A stretch of 64,000 nt of DNA from contig NZ_CP061281.1 in assembly GCF_014621695.1 (NCBI RefSeq), forward strand, positions 1,426,001-1,490,000. Direction: 5' to 3'. The position numbers were made by a program, and so were the translations under genes. Shown one piece after another: positions 1 to 8,892 of this stretch. The notes under the pieces are model-generated. The model saw nothing but the letters and a program-made list of their open reading frames with translations, was not told where the DNA came from and did no database searches. Source of the stretch: Streptomyces xanthii (GTDB lineage: Bacteria > Actinomycetota > Actinomycetes > Streptomycetales > Streptomycetaceae). Every line of letters begins with the position of its first letter. Position 1 is the first letter of the stretch.

Positions 1-1
1 G

Positions 2-724
2 ATCGCAGCGGGCATCAGCGCCTCGCTGGGCTGGCTCGCCCGCACCTATCTGTGGAAACGGAAGCTCCGCCGCAAGCAGGCCTTCTTCGGACTGCCCGAC
101 AACGCGGAGTCGCTGCTGGTGGTGAACCGCGACGCGGGCGGCCCCGAGCTGGCGGTCAAGCGGCACGACGTGTTCGCGCTGCTGGAACTGGCGGCGATCG
201 TCAAGGACTGCGGGGCGCACGCCCAGGTCGTGGCGCACGACACGGCCCAGCAGGGCTTCGGCGAGCGCACCGAGTTCTGTGTCGGGGGGCCGGCGTCGAA
301 CCGGCGGATGGCGGCGCACATGGTGAGCCTGCTGCCGGGGATCCGGGTCAACACGGATCCGGAGCCGGGTCCTGACCGCGGCGCGTTCCAGGTCGGCTCC
401 GAGCGCTACCGGGTGGAGCCGGGCCGTACCGAGTACGTGATCCTGGCGCGGCTGACGGCCGGTGAGTCGCGCGAGGCGCGGCCGGTGTTCCTGTTCTGCG
501 GGCAGCTGCCCATCACGAATCAGGCGGCGACGCGGTATCTGGCCCGCCATCACGAGCGGCTCGCGCGCAAGCACGGCAACAGCTCGTTCGTACTGCTCCT
601 GAAGGTCGTGAACTCGGGCGCCTACGGCCCGGACGTCGTCGAGCTGGTCTCCGACGTGACGCGTGCGGCCCAGCAGCCGCTGCCGGCCACGGCGGCCCCG
701 CGCAACTCCCACCGCGCCAAGTAG
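2..724 (+). CDS. Membrane-anchored protein of unknown function, 3' end only
   Basis: The reading frame is open from the left edge to a TAG at 722-724 (240 residues seen); the start lies outside the window. The visible N-terminus (AAGISASLGWLARTYLWKRK) looks like the end of a membrane segment followed by basic residues, so the rest probably faces one side of the membrane as a soluble mixed alpha/beta domain. Around residues 60-75 it reads VKDCGAHAQVVAHDTA, and near the C-terminus FVLLLKVVNSGAYGPD. I recognise no catalytic motif. The codon bias is strongly Streptomyces-like, so the gene is real. It converges with the glutamate transporter operon, separated by a hairpin. Confidence 0.75.
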   Translation: MAAGISASLGWLARTYLWKRKLRRKQAFFGLPDNAESLLVVNRDAGGPELAVKRHDVFALLELAAIVKDCGAHAQVVAHDTAQQGFGERTEFCVGGPASNRRMAAHMVSLLPGIRVNTDPEPGPDRGAFQVGSERYRVEPGRTEYVILARLTAGESREARPVFLFCGQLPITNQAATRYLARHHERLARKHGNSSFVLLLKVVNSGAYGPDVVELVSDVTRAAQQPLPATAAPRNSHRAK

Positions 725-750
725 GGGGCCCGGACCAAGGAAGAGCGGTA

Positions 751-778
751 CCCCGGCCGCGTACGAATGCGGCAGGGG
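751..778. terminator. Hairpin between convergent genes
   Basis: CCCCGGCCGC (751-760) pairs with GCGGCAGGGG (769-778) with one mismatch and an 8-nt loop. It lies between the 3' ends of the left-edge gene (724) and the transporter permease (892), so it could stop transcription from either side. No U-tract is visible on either strand, as is usual in streptomycetes. The rest of 725-891 shows nothing else. Confidence 0.45.
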
Positions 779-891
779 CCCGCTCGGCCTCGGCAAGCAG
801 GCGGCCCGTCCCGTCCCGCACGCAGCTGACCTTCTCCTCGCGAGGAGTGATCTCCGGCTGCGGCCGGGCGTGGACGGCCGACGCTCTGTGG

Positions 892-1761
892 CTACTGCAC
901 TCCGGGCAGCAGCGTCCCTGGTTCGGCCGGGGCGACGTCCGCGGCCTCGGTCTTGGGATTGCGCCGCTGACGCTTGGCCACCCACTGGGCGAACCACGAC
1001 AGCAACATGCACATCCCGATGTAGATCGGCGAGATCACCATCACCACGGGGATGAAGGGCAAATCGTAGTCGAGGTTCGACGCGATGAGCTTCCCGGCGT
1101 GGAGAAACTCCTCATAGGTGATCAGATACCCCAGCGAGGTGTCCTTCAGGGCGACCACGAGCTGGCTGATGATGGCGGGCAGCATGGCCCGCACCGCCTG
1201 CGGCACCAGGACGTGCGTCATGACCTGCGTCTTGCGCATGCCGAGCGCGAACGCGGCCTCGCGCTGGCCGCGTTCGACCGCGTTGATGCCGGAGCGGAAG
1301 ACCTCGGCGAGCACCGAGCCGTTGTAGAGGGTCAGTCCGGCGACGAGGGCGGGCAGCGGCTCGGCCTTGAGGGCCACGTAGATGAAGAAGATCATCACGA
1401 GGACCGGCATCGCGCGGAAGAACTCCACGAACAGGGTGGCGAGCCAGCGCACGGGGCGGTGGTCGGACAGGCGTCCCACGGCGAGGACCGTGCCGAGCGC
1501 CAGGGACAGCACGGCCGCGATGGCGAAGGCCTTGAGCGTGTTCCCGAGGCCGCGCAGCAGCAGTTCCTGGATGCCCTTGTACTCGAAGGGGGTCCACTTG
1601 GTGCTGGTGAACTGGTCGGTGTCGAAGAGCAGGTAGAGGATCCAGCCGACGAGTGCGAGCAGGATCACGGTGGAGACGAGACCGTACAGCTTGTGGCGGC
1701 GCTCGGTGTTGGGCCCCGGGATGTCGTAGAGGGCGGTGGCGCCGTGGTCGAGGGCTTTCAT
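892..1761 (-). CDS. gluD: Glutamate/amino-acid ABC transporter permease GluD
   Basis: A 289-residue polar-amino-acid-type permease. It has a cytoplasmic N-terminus of about 25 residues, a first membrane segment near residues 28-48 (LVSTVILLALVGWILYLLF) and several more, and the permease signature with the EAA loop around ALTLYNGSVLAEVFRSGINAVERGQREAA, which contacts the ATPase. The basic tail (KRQRRNPKTEA) is cytoplasmic. Its ATG overlaps the gluC stop by 4 bases (1758-1761), so the two are probably translationally coupled and form the heterodimeric membrane channel. It is the last gene of the gluABCD operon. The substrate is inferred from the complete operon order, which matches the actinobacterial glutamate system. 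Confidence 0.88.
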   Translation of the reverse strand: MKALDHGATALYDIPGPNTERRHKLYGLVSTVILLALVGWILYLLFDTDQFTSTKWTPFEYKGIQELLLRGLGNTLKAFAIAAVLSLALGTVLAVGRLSDHRPVRWLATLFVEFFRAMPVLVMIFFIYVALKAEPLPALVAGLTLYNGSVLAEVFRSGINAVERGQREAAFALGMRKTQVMTHVLVPQAVRAMLPAIISQLVVALKDTSLGYLITYEEFLHAGKLIASNLDYDLPFIPVVMVISPIYIGMCMLLSWFAQWVAKRQRRNPKTEAADVAPAEPGTLLPGVQ

Positions 1762-2402
1762 CGGGCGACTCCCCAGCGCTTTTCCATGAGGTTGAACACC
1801 CCGCTGATGGCGAGCGTGATGATGAGGTAGCCGACCGCGATCCAGACGAAGGTCCAGATGATGTTGAAGCCGAGTTCGCTGAGCGTCTTGTAGGTGCCCA
1901 GCAGTTCGGTGACGCTGAAGGCGCCCGCGATCGCCGAGTTCTTGGCGAGCGCGATCAGGTTGGAGCCGACGGGCGCGATCACGGAGCGGAACGCCTGCGG
2001 CAGGATCACCAGGGTCAGGGTCTGGCCGAAGGACATGCCGAGGCTGCGGGCGGCCTCGCCCTGCCCCTTGTGCACGGTGTTGATGCCGGAGCGCAGCGCC
2101 TCGCAGATGAACGCGGAGGTGTAGCAGCCGAGCGCGAGCACCGCGAAGACGGTGAAGGGGAGCACGAGGCCGAAGCGCGGCAGGCCGAGCAGGACAGCGA
2201 AGAACAGCAGGGTCAGCGGGGTGTTGCGCAGGACGGTGACCCAGGCGGTGCCGAAGGCGCGGAAGGAGCCGACGGGCGCGACGCGGAACGACGCCATGAC
2301 GAACCCCAGCACGAGGGCGAGGATCGAGGCGTAGACGGTGAGCTCGACCGTACCGAGGAAGCCTTTCCAGTAGGTCGAGAAGTTTTCGGTCAGTACGTTC
2401 AC
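1758..2402 (-). CDS. gluC: Glutamate/amino-acid ABC transporter permease GluC
   Basis: A 214-residue inner-membrane permease of the polar amino acid (HisM) family, with the GTG start at 2402. It contains about five hydrophobic segments and the conserved cytoplasmic loop (ICEALRSGINTVHKGQGEAA, about residues 92-111) that docks on the ATP-binding subunit. Its length is typical for GluC. It begins 11 bases after the binding-protein stop and ends in an ATGA overlap with gluD. Together with GluD it should form the channel for glutamate import driven by GluA. No operon-internal terminator is visible before it. Confidence 0.88.
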   Translation of the reverse strand: MNVLTENFSTYWKGFLGTVELTVYASILALVLGFVMASFRVAPVGSFRAFGTAWVTVLRNTPLTLLFFAVLLGLPRFGLVLPFTVFAVLALGCYTSAFICEALRSGINTVHKGQGEAARSLGMSFGQTLTLVILPQAFRSVIAPVGSNLIALAKNSAIAGAFSVTELLGTYKTLSELGFNIIWTFVWIAVGYLIITLAISGVFNLMEKRWGVAR

Positions 2403-2413
2403 GGTGCGGGTCC

Positions 2414-3325
2414 TCAGCTCGCCGGATAGCGGTCGATGGCGGGCGGTTTCGGTGCGGGCACGCCGGACAGGCCGAGCGTCGCGTCGTACGCCTTCTTCCA
2501 GTCGCCGTCCTTCTCGCGCTGGGCGAGCGCGGTGTCGACGGCGAAGCGCAGCGCGTTGTCGGAGCGGGGCACGCCGATGCCGTACGGCTCCTCGGAGAAC
2601 GGCTTGCCGACCAGCTTCAGCTCGTCGGGGACCTTGGCCGCGTAGCCGAGCAGGATCGCGTCGTCGGTGGTCACGGCGTCGACCTGGTAGGTCAACAGGT
2701 TGTCGACACAGACCGAGTAGGTGTCGTAGGCGACGAGTTCGGCCTTGGGGTAGTCGGCCTGGATGCGCTGGTACGGGGTCGATCCGGCGGCCGAGCAGAC
2801 GCGTTTGCCGTCGAGGTCCTGGGGGCCGTGGATGTCGTCCTCGTCGGTCCGCACGAGCAGGCTCTGGCCGGCCATGTAGTACGGGCCGCCGAAGCCGACG
2901 AGCTTCTTGCGGTTGTCGTTGATGGTGTACGTGCCGACGTAGTAGTCGATCTGACCGTTCTGCAGGGCCGTCTCGCGGTTGGCGGAGGCGATCGTCTTGA
3001 AGGAGATCTTCTTCGGGTCCAGGCCGAGCGAGGCGGAGATCATCTTGGCGATCTCGATGTCGAAGCCCGAGTAGACGCCGTTGGCGGGGTTCTTCTCACC
3101 GAGGTAGGGCTGGTCCTCCTTGGCGCCGACGACGAAGTGGCCTCGCTTGTCCGCCTTCTTCCAGGTCTTGGAGTCGGGCAGCGAGAAGCCCTGTGCCACT
3201 TGGTACTTGGGGAGTTCGGCAGCCGAGGGGCCCTTGACGGGCGGCGTGCCCTCCTTGCCGCAGGCGGTGGCGGCCAGGGCGGCCACCGCGAGGGCGGTGA
3301 GCAGCCTGAGCGACTTTACGATCAT
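2414..3325 (-). CDS. gluB: Glutamate-binding lipoprotein GluB
   Basis: Extracellular solute-binding protein, family 3, 303 residues from ATG 3325. The signal peptide MIVKSLRLLTALAVAALAA ends in a lipobox (AATAC), so the mature protein is probably a lipoprotein anchored at Cys. The family 3 core follows: VGAKEDQPYLG, then SGFDIEIAKMISASLGLD, GQIDYYVGTYTIND and the hinge/ligand region up to YPAS at the C-terminus. An in-frame GTG at 3337 would add MQHL, but the GGGGGA ribosome-binding sequence abuts that codon, so the ATG is slightly preferred. It lies 20 bases after gluA. It delivers glutamate (inferred substrate) to GluCD. Confidence 0.88.
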   Translation of the reverse strand: MIVKSLRLLTALAVAALAATACGKEGTPPVKGPSAAELPKYQVAQGFSLPDSKTWKKADKRGHFVVGAKEDQPYLGEKNPANGVYSGFDIEIAKMISASLGLDPKKISFKTIASANRETALQNGQIDYYVGTYTINDNRKKLVGFGGPYYMAGQSLLVRTDEDDIHGPQDLDGKRVCSAAGSTPYQRIQADYPKAELVAYDTYSVCVDNLLTYQVDAVTTDDAILLGYAAKVPDELKLVGKPFSEEPYGIGVPRSDNALRFAVDTALAQREKDGDWKKAYDATLGLSGVPAPKPPAIDRYPAS

Positions 3326-3345
3326 GAGGTGCTGCACTCCCCCGG

Positions 3346-4089
<744 letters not shown>

Positions 4090-4118
4090 GCCAGTCCTGC
4101 CCACTCTCAGCTGTCTCG

Positions 4119-4130
4119 GTTTGCGCAAAC
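4119..4130. promoter_or_regulatory. Perfect palindrome upstream of gluA
   Basis: GTTTGCGCAAAC is a perfect 12-bp palindrome 30 bases upstream of the chosen gluA start, inside the only AT-richer stretch of the neighbourhood (4117-4200). Such a position fits an operator overlapping the gluA promoter. The cognate regulator is not in the window, so the assignment is inference. Confidence 0.4.
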
Positions 4131-4208
4131 TATCCACGCTTATAGGGGACTTAACCGACGACACGCACGTATGGGCATTAACCGTATTTGCGGCTCAGAT
4201 CATGCCGC

Positions 4209-4673
4209 TCAGGACTCGGCGGCCTCCGCGTAGAACTGGGAGAGTTCCGGGGCCCCGCTCTCCGCCCACTCCTGTCCGGCCTCCACGACCTCGATCTCCC
4301 GGCCCGACTCCAGGAGCACGACGGGCTGCCCGTCCGGCCGGATCACCCAGGCGGCGCCCGGCACATGGCGCACCAGGACCGTGCCGAGGTACAGGCCCGC
4401 GTCGTTGCCGAGCCAGGGCAGCACTTCGGGGTCCTCGCGCCAGCGCGGCACGAGTTGGTCGAGTTTCTCCAAGGACCGTACGGAGTCGTCGAGTTCGATG
4501 CCCGCCGCGGCCGCCTGCGAGCGCAACAGCTCGCACTCCGAGAGCAGTTCGGCGAGTCCGTCGCCGCCGCCCGTACCAGCGGAACCCGCACCGCCGCCGT
4601 CCGGCGCGGCCGTCGCGACGGCGAGGACGGGCTCGTGCTTCTTGCGCCAATTGTCCACGAACGGGATCTTCAT
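4209..4673 (-). CDS. Conserved Streptomyces protein of unknown function (DUF6278-like)
   Basis: 154 residues from ATG 4673 (MKIPFVDNWRKKHE). Upstream in-frame codons to 4799 read as basic low-quality sequence and were excluded. No signal peptide or membrane segment. A Gly/Ala/Pro-rich linker (about residues 21-42) follows the short N-terminus, then an acidic domain with LLSECELLRSQAAAAG, a Trp-containing stretch (VPRWREDPEVLPWLGNDAG) and VLVRHVPGAAWVIRPDG. I recall a similar family of short actinobacterial proteins called DUF6278, but this assignment is from memory only. It lies downstream of, and divergent to, the secreted esterase, in its own transcription unit. Confidence 0.65.
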   Translation of the reverse strand: MKIPFVDNWRKKHEPVLAVATAAPDGGGAGSAGTGGGDGLAELLSECELLRSQAAAAGIELDDSVRSLEKLDQLVPRWREDPEVLPWLGNDAGLYLGTVLVRHVPGAAWVIRPDGQPVVLLESGREIEVVEAGQEWAESGAPELSQFYAEAAES

Positions 4674-4841
4674 GCCGTCCAGCCTCGCATTCCCCCTGGC
4701 CCCGGCACCACAGGGCGCGCGGACCCGCTGTTCGCGGTGCGTTCGCACCCGCTTCATACGCGCCTCATTGACGCGTCCCTGCCCCCTTCCTACGTTCATG
4801 GCACACCTGTCACGCCCGCCGCACCACGGAGGGAGCCGGCC

Positions 4842-6620
4842 GTGCGCCGACGCACCTGGGGAACAGCTGTCCTACTGGCGGCCTGCGCGGGCCTCGCGCC
4901 CGCGACGACCGCCGAGGCCGCCCCGCACAGACCCGAGCCGCTCCCCCTGGAGCGGCTCTTCGACAATCGGGCCGTCAGCGACGACGACCGGCCCGCCGAG
5001 GCCGACTTCGACGGCGAGGGCGGCTCGCTGTCCGCCCAGGACCTGACGGCGGCGGGCTGGACCCCCGGGCGCCGCCTCGGCGTCCAGGGCGCCGAGCTCC
5101 ACTGGCCGCGCACGGCGGGCGACGGCCCCGACAACGTCCGGGCCGACGGCCAGCGCGTCCGGCTGCGGGGCAGCGGGAACTCGCTCGCCTTCCTCGTCGC
5201 CGGGACCGGCGGCGACGCGAGCGGCACGGGCACGGTCCGCTACACGGACGGCTCGCGCTCCCGGTACACGCTCACCGCCCCGGACTGGCGCACCGGCCCG
5301 CTCGCCACGAAGTCCGTCGCGCTCCCCCATCGCAACACGCCGCAGGGGCAGGTCCCCGACCGGACCCGGCTGTACGTGGTCACCGTGCCGGTCCGCGCGG
5401 ACCGGGCCATCGCCTCCGTCGACCTGCCCGGAGCGCCGGACGAGGCCGGCCGCGCGCTGCATGTCTTCGACGTCTCCGTGCGCCGGGCGACGCACGGCTG
5501 GACGGGCACCTGGGCGGCGTCGACCGCCGGGTACACGACGGTCGGCCCGTGGGCGGACCGGACGGTACGGCTCGTCGTGCACACGAGCACGGGCGGCCCC
5601 CGGGTCCGGATCCGGCTCGACAACACCTTCGCGTCGACGCCCGTACGGATCGGCAGCGCGTCGGTCGCCGTGCGCGAGGCCGGGGCCGCGACGCGCGGCG
5701 CGCCCGTCCCGCTCACCTTCCGAGGCGCCTCCGGGACACAACTGCCCGCCGGGGCACAGGCGTTCAGCGACCCGGTCGACTTCGACGTGCCGGCCGACTC
5801 CGACCTCCTCGTCAGCTTCCACCTGCCCGACCCGGTGCTCAGCGCGCCCGTGCACAGCCAGGCGCTCCAGCGGTCGTACGTGAGCGAGCCCGGGGACCAC
5901 GCGACGGACGCCGCCGGCACGGCCTTCACCTCGACGATCTCGTACTGGCCGCTGCTCACCGGGGTCGACGTGGGCGGCGGGCCCGGATCCGTGGTGCTGC
6001 TCGGGGACTCGATCACGGACGGGGTGAAGTCGACCCAGGACGCGAACAGGCGCTGGCCGAACGTGCTGGCGCGGCGGCTGCTCGGGCAGTCGCAGGTGCC
6101 GCGCTACGGGGTGCTGAACCAGGGGATCTCGGCGAACAAGGTCGTCGGGGACCGGTATCCGGGCGACGGGGTGTCCGTGGACACGGGCGGGGTGAGCGCG
6201 CTGCACCGGATCGACCGGGACGTGTTCGCCCAGACCTCGGCGCGGACCGTCGTCGTCTTCCAGGGGATCAACGATCTCCGGTGGGGCGCGAGTGCCGAGC
6301 AGGTCGTGGCGGGGCTGCGCGAGGTCGCCGCGCTGGCGCGGGCGCGGGGGTTGCGGGTGATCGGGGCGACGATCACCCCGTGCGAGGGGGAGGCCCTGTG
6401 CACGGCTGCCGCTGACGCGGGGCGGGTCGAGGTGAACCGGTTCCTGCGCGGGCCCGGCTCGGGGTTCGACGCGGTGCTGGACTTCGACGCGGTGCTGCGG
6501 GATCCGGGGCGGCCGGCTCGGATGCGGGCCGAGTTCGACAGCGGGGATCATCTGCATCCCGGCGATGCGGGGCTCGCTGCGCTGGGCTCCTCGGTCGACC
6601 TGGGCCTTCTCGCGCCGTAG
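4842..6620 (+). CDS. Secreted SGNH/GDSL-family hydrolase
   Basis: 592 residues from GTG 4842, preceded by GGAGGGAG at 4828-4835. The frame is open further upstream, but this start places a clean signal peptide (VRRRTWGTAVLLAACAGLAP, cleavage near AEA-APH) at the N-terminus. The N-terminal half is a beta-rich domain (for example FDVSVRRATHGWTGTW). The C-terminal half is an SGNH esterase: block I GDSITDG with the nucleophilic Ser, block III with GINDLR, and the acid/His pair in DSGDHLHPGDAG. The probable role is extracellular ester or carbohydrate-ester hydrolysis; the substrate cannot be read from sequence. It is followed by a long inverted repeat shared with other gene ends. Confidence 0.85.
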   Translation: MRRRTWGTAVLLAACAGLAPATTAEAAPHRPEPLPLERLFDNRAVSDDDRPAEADFDGEGGSLSAQDLTAAGWTPGRRLGVQGAELHWPRTAGDGPDNVRADGQRVRLRGSGNSLAFLVAGTGGDASGTGTVRYTDGSRSRYTLTAPDWRTGPLATKSVALPHRNTPQGQVPDRTRLYVVTVPVRADRAIASVDLPGAPDEAGRALHVFDVSVRRATHGWTGTWAASTAGYTTVGPWADRTVRLVVHTSTGGPRVRIRLDNTFASTPVRIGSASVAVREAGAATRGAPVPLTFRGASGTQLPAGAQAFSDPVDFDVPADSDLLVSFHLPDPVLSAPVHSQALQRSYVSEPGDHATDAAGTAFTSTISYWPLLTGVDVGGGPGSVVLLGDSITDGVKSTQDANRRWPNVLARRLLGQSQVPRYGVLNQGISANKVVGDRYPGDGVSVDTGGVSALHRIDRDVFAQTSARTVVVFQGINDLRWGASAEQVVAGLREVAALARARGLRVIGATITPCEGEALCTAAADAGRVEVNRFLRGPGSGFDAVLDFDAVLRDPGRPARMRAEFDSGDHLHPGDAGLAALGSSVDLGLLAP

Positions 6621-6651
6621 CTTCGCCGGTGCGTCGGCGGGTGCGGCCCGG

Positions 6652-6780
6652 TGGGGGCTGGTCGCGCAGTTCCCCGCGCCCCTAGAGGCGAACGGCTTCG
6701 CCGTTCAGCCTCTATCGGGGAAATGCCGCCCGAAGGGCGTGCATTTCAGGGGCGCGGGGAACTGCGCGAGAAGCCCCACC
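6652..6780. repeat. Dispersed inverted-repeat element, copy 1 (full)
   Basis: The left arm (6652-6683, containing CGCGCAGTTCCCCGCGCCCC) is complementary to the right arm (6747-6780, containing GGGGCGCGGGGAACTGCGCG). Two smaller hairpins lie between the arms: one around AACGGCTTCGCCGTT and one with GAAATGC/GCATTTC arms. It sits between the convergent ends of the esterase (6620) and xthA (6796). The same arms recur at seven other places in the window. Confidence 0.9.
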
Positions 6781-6795
6781 GGCGGTCAGGTCGCG

Positions 6796-7575
6796 CTAGA
6801 CGTCGAGGTCGACCACCACGGGAGCGTGGTCCGAGGCGCCCTTGCCCTTGCGTTCGTCGCGGTCGACGTAGGCGTCGGAGACCGCCTTGGCGAACGGCGC
6901 GTTCCCGTAGACCAGGTCGATCCGCATGCCGCGGTTCTTGGGGAAGCCGAGCTGGCGGTAGTCCCAGTACGTGAAGGGGTGGTCGTACTTCAGGGGGCGC
7001 GGCACGACATCGCTGAGCCCCGCTTCGCGCAGCGCCGCCAGCGCGGCCCGCTCGGCCGGCGTCACGTGCGTCGCGCCCTCGAAGACGGAGATGTCCCAGA
7101 CGTCGTCGTCGGTCGGCGCCACGTTGTAGTCGCCCATCACCGCGAACGGGCGGGAGCCCTGCGCGTCGCCGGCCACCGCCGCCTTGAGCGCCTCGAACCA
7201 GCGCAGCTTGTACGCGTAGTGCGGGTGGTCGACCTCCCGCCCGTTCGGCACGTAGACCGACCAGACGCGGACCGGGCCGCAGGTAGCGGAGACGGCGCGG
7301 GGCTCCTCGGCCCCGTCGTAGCCGGGGTCGCCGGGCACGCCCTTGACGACGTCCTCGAGGCCGACGCGGGAGAGCAGCGCCACCCCGTTCCACCTCCCGT
7401 TCGCGTTGACCGCCGACTCGTAGCCGAGCTCGCGCAGCTCCTCCGCCGGGAACTGCTCGGCCGAGCACTTGGTCTCCTGGATGCACAGCACGTCCGTGCC
7501 GCTGCTCTCGAGCCAGGCGAGGAGCCGGGGCAGGCGGGCGGTGATCGAGTTCACGTTCCAGGTAGCGATGCGCAT
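6796..7575 (-). CDS. xthA: Exodeoxyribonuclease III (AP endonuclease)
   Basis: 259 residues from ATG 7575. The Exo III signature is complete: MRIATWNVNSI at the N-terminus, IQETK with the metal-binding Glu near residue 34, VYVPNGRE, GDYNVAPTDDDVWD with catalytic Asp/Asn, RIDLVYGN and the C-terminal SDHAPV. It would cleave DNA 5' of abasic sites and remove 3' blocking groups in base-excision repair in the cytoplasm. It is transcribed divergently from the isochorismatase-like gene; a strong palindrome separates them. Length is normal for the family. Confidence 0.92.
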   Translation of the reverse strand: MRIATWNVNSITARLPRLLAWLESSGTDVLCIQETKCSAEQFPAEELRELGYESAVNANGRWNGVALLSRVGLEDVVKGVPGDPGYDGAEEPRAVSATCGPVRVWSVYVPNGREVDHPHYAYKLRWFEALKAAVAGDAQGSRPFAVMGDYNVAPTDDDVWDISVFEGATHVTPAERAALAALREAGLSDVVPRPLKYDHPFTYWDYRQLGFPKNRGMRIDLVYGNAPFAKAVSDAYVDRDERKGKGASDHAPVVVDLDV

Positions 7576-7611
7576 GTCCCACAACCTACCGGGCGGGTAC
7601 GACAACGGCCT

Positions 7612-7634
7612 TTTCGACAGGTAGCCTGTCGAAA
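7612..7634. promoter_or_regulatory. Perfect 10-bp-arm palindrome, probable operator
   Basis: TTTCGACAGG (7612-7621) and its exact complement CCTGTCGAAA (7625-7634) flank a TAG centre. The site ends one base before the ATG at 7636, so bound protein or a formed hairpin would cover the ribosome-binding region of the hydrolase gene. It lies 37 bases upstream of xthA on the other strand. No regulator gene is adjacent. Confidence 0.6.
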
Positions 7635-7635
7635 T

Positions 7636-8226
7636 ATGAGTGACAGCAGCCTTCCCGCCCCGGCCCTGGACGAGCGCCCCGCCCTCGTCCTCATCGACCT
7701 CCAGCAGGGCATCCTCGGCCTGCCGACCGCCCCGCACCCCGCGGACACGGTGCTCAAGAACGCGGCGCGGCTCGCCGACGCGTTCCGCGCCCGGGGCCTG
7801 CCGGTCGTGCGGGTGCGGGTCGCGTGGTCGCCCGACGGCGGCGACCTGCCGGTGAGCCGGGCCACGACGCCGGGCCTCACCCAGGCGCCACCGGCCGCGT
7901 TCGCCGCGTTCCCCGACGAGCTGGGCCCGCTCGGCGACGACATCGTGATCACCAAGCGGCACTGGGGCGCCTTCACCGGTACGGAGCTGGATCTGCAGCT
8001 GCGCAGGCGCGGGGTCACGCAGCTCGTGCTCGGCGGCATCTCGACGTCGATCGGCGTGGAGTCCACGGCGCGCTCGGCCTTCGAGCTCAGCTACCACCTG
8101 CTGGTGGTAGAGGACGCGACGACCGACACCGACGCCGCGTCCCACGCGCACACCTTCGGCAAGATCTATCCGCGCATCGCCGAGCTGGGCACGACGGACG
8201 AGGTGCTGGAGCTCCTCGCACGCTGA
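7636..8226 (+). CDS. Isochorismatase-family hydrolase lacking the nucleophilic Cys
   Basis: 196 residues. The fold signature is clear: VLIDLQQG with the catalytic Asp near residue 21, and ITKRHWGAF with the catalytic Lys. The third position of the amidase triad, normally Cys in nicotinamidases, falls in GISTSIGVESTAR and is Gly here. That resembles true isochorismatases such as EntB and PhzD, which hydrolyse a vinyl ether without a Cys, more than amidases. The substrate is unknown; no siderophore or phenazine genes are near. No standard ribosome-binding site precedes the ATG: the space is filled by a perfect palindrome. It converges closely (7 bases) with the metallo-hydrolase. Confidence 0.82.
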   Translation: MSDSSLPAPALDERPALVLIDLQQGILGLPTAPHPADTVLKNAARLADAFRARGLPVVRVRVAWSPDGGDLPVSRATTPGLTQAPPAAFAAFPDELGPLGDDIVITKRHWGAFTGTELDLQLRRRGVTQLVLGGISTSIGVESTARSAFELSYHLLVVEDATTDTDAASHAHTFGKIYPRIAELGTTDEVLELLAR

Positions 8227-8233
8227 GGCCGGG

Positions 8234-8875
8234 TCACAGCCGGACGGTGTCGCCCGGCGTCAGGCGCAGGTGCCGGGTGCCGCCGAGCGCGCCGATCTGG
8301 TTGTCGTAGATCGGGCGGGCCAGGTCGGTCAGGAGCGCGTCGTGGATGTCGTAGGCGCGGCTCGGCTTCACCTCGCGCACGTAGTCGATCACTTCGGCGA
8401 TCTTGTTCCAGGGCGCCATGACCGGGAGCATCAGCGTCTCGACGGGCCGGTCGGGGACGGTGAGCGCGTCGCCGGGGTGGAAGACGGCGCCGCCGTCGAG
8501 GAGGTAGCCGACGTTCGTGATGCGCGGGATGTCCGGGTGGATGACGGCGTGCAGTTCGCCGTGGACCTGGACGTCGAAGCCGGCGGCCGTGAACGTGTCG
8601 CCGTGCCCGACCGTGTGGACGCGGCCGGGGAACGCGGCGGAGAGCTTCTCCGCGACCGAGCGCAGGGTCCAGATCTGCGCGCCGGGGCGGGCCTCCATCC
8701 CGGCGCGCAGCCGTGCCTCGTCGAAGTGGTCCGGGTGCTCGTGGGTCACGAGGATCGCGTCGGCGCCGACCGCCGCGTCCGGTTCCGAGAACCCGCCCGG
8801 GTCGACGACGAGGACCTGTCCGTCCTTCTCGAGGCGGACGCAGGCGTGGGACAGCTTCTTGAAGGTGAGCGTCAT
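8234..8875 (-). CDS. MBL-fold metal-dependent hydrolase
   Basis: 213 residues from ATG 8875. It has the zinc-binding motif THEHPDHFD, further metal ligands in HGELHAVIHPD and GDALT, and the C-terminal DIHDALLTD. Fold and length match the UPF0173-like class of small metallo-beta-lactamase-fold hydrolases. An alternative ATG at 8896 overlaps the upstream pcaL stop (ATGA) and would add seven residues; the internal ATG has a GGATGGG stretch just upstream, so both starts are possible. Co-transcription with pcaL is likely. The substrate is unknown. Confidence 0.8.
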   Translation of the reverse strand: MTLTFKKLSHACVRLEKDGQVLVVDPGGFSEPDAAVGADAILVTHEHPDHFDEARLRAGMEARPGAQIWTLRSVAEKLSAAFPGRVHTVGHGDTFTAAGFDVQVHGELHAVIHPDIPRITNVGYLLDGGAVFHPGDALTVPDRPVETLMLPVMAPWNKIAEVIDYVREVKPSRAYDIHDALLTDLARPIYDNQIGALGGTRHLRLTPGDTVRL

Positions 8876-8892
8876 GGTCCCATCCTGCTCGG

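Noticed and set aside
4188..4841. N-terminal extension of the GDSL hydrolase frame
   Set aside because: The extension is antisense to the small DUF6278-like gene and would bury the signal peptide; a good ribosome-binding site precedes GTG 4842.
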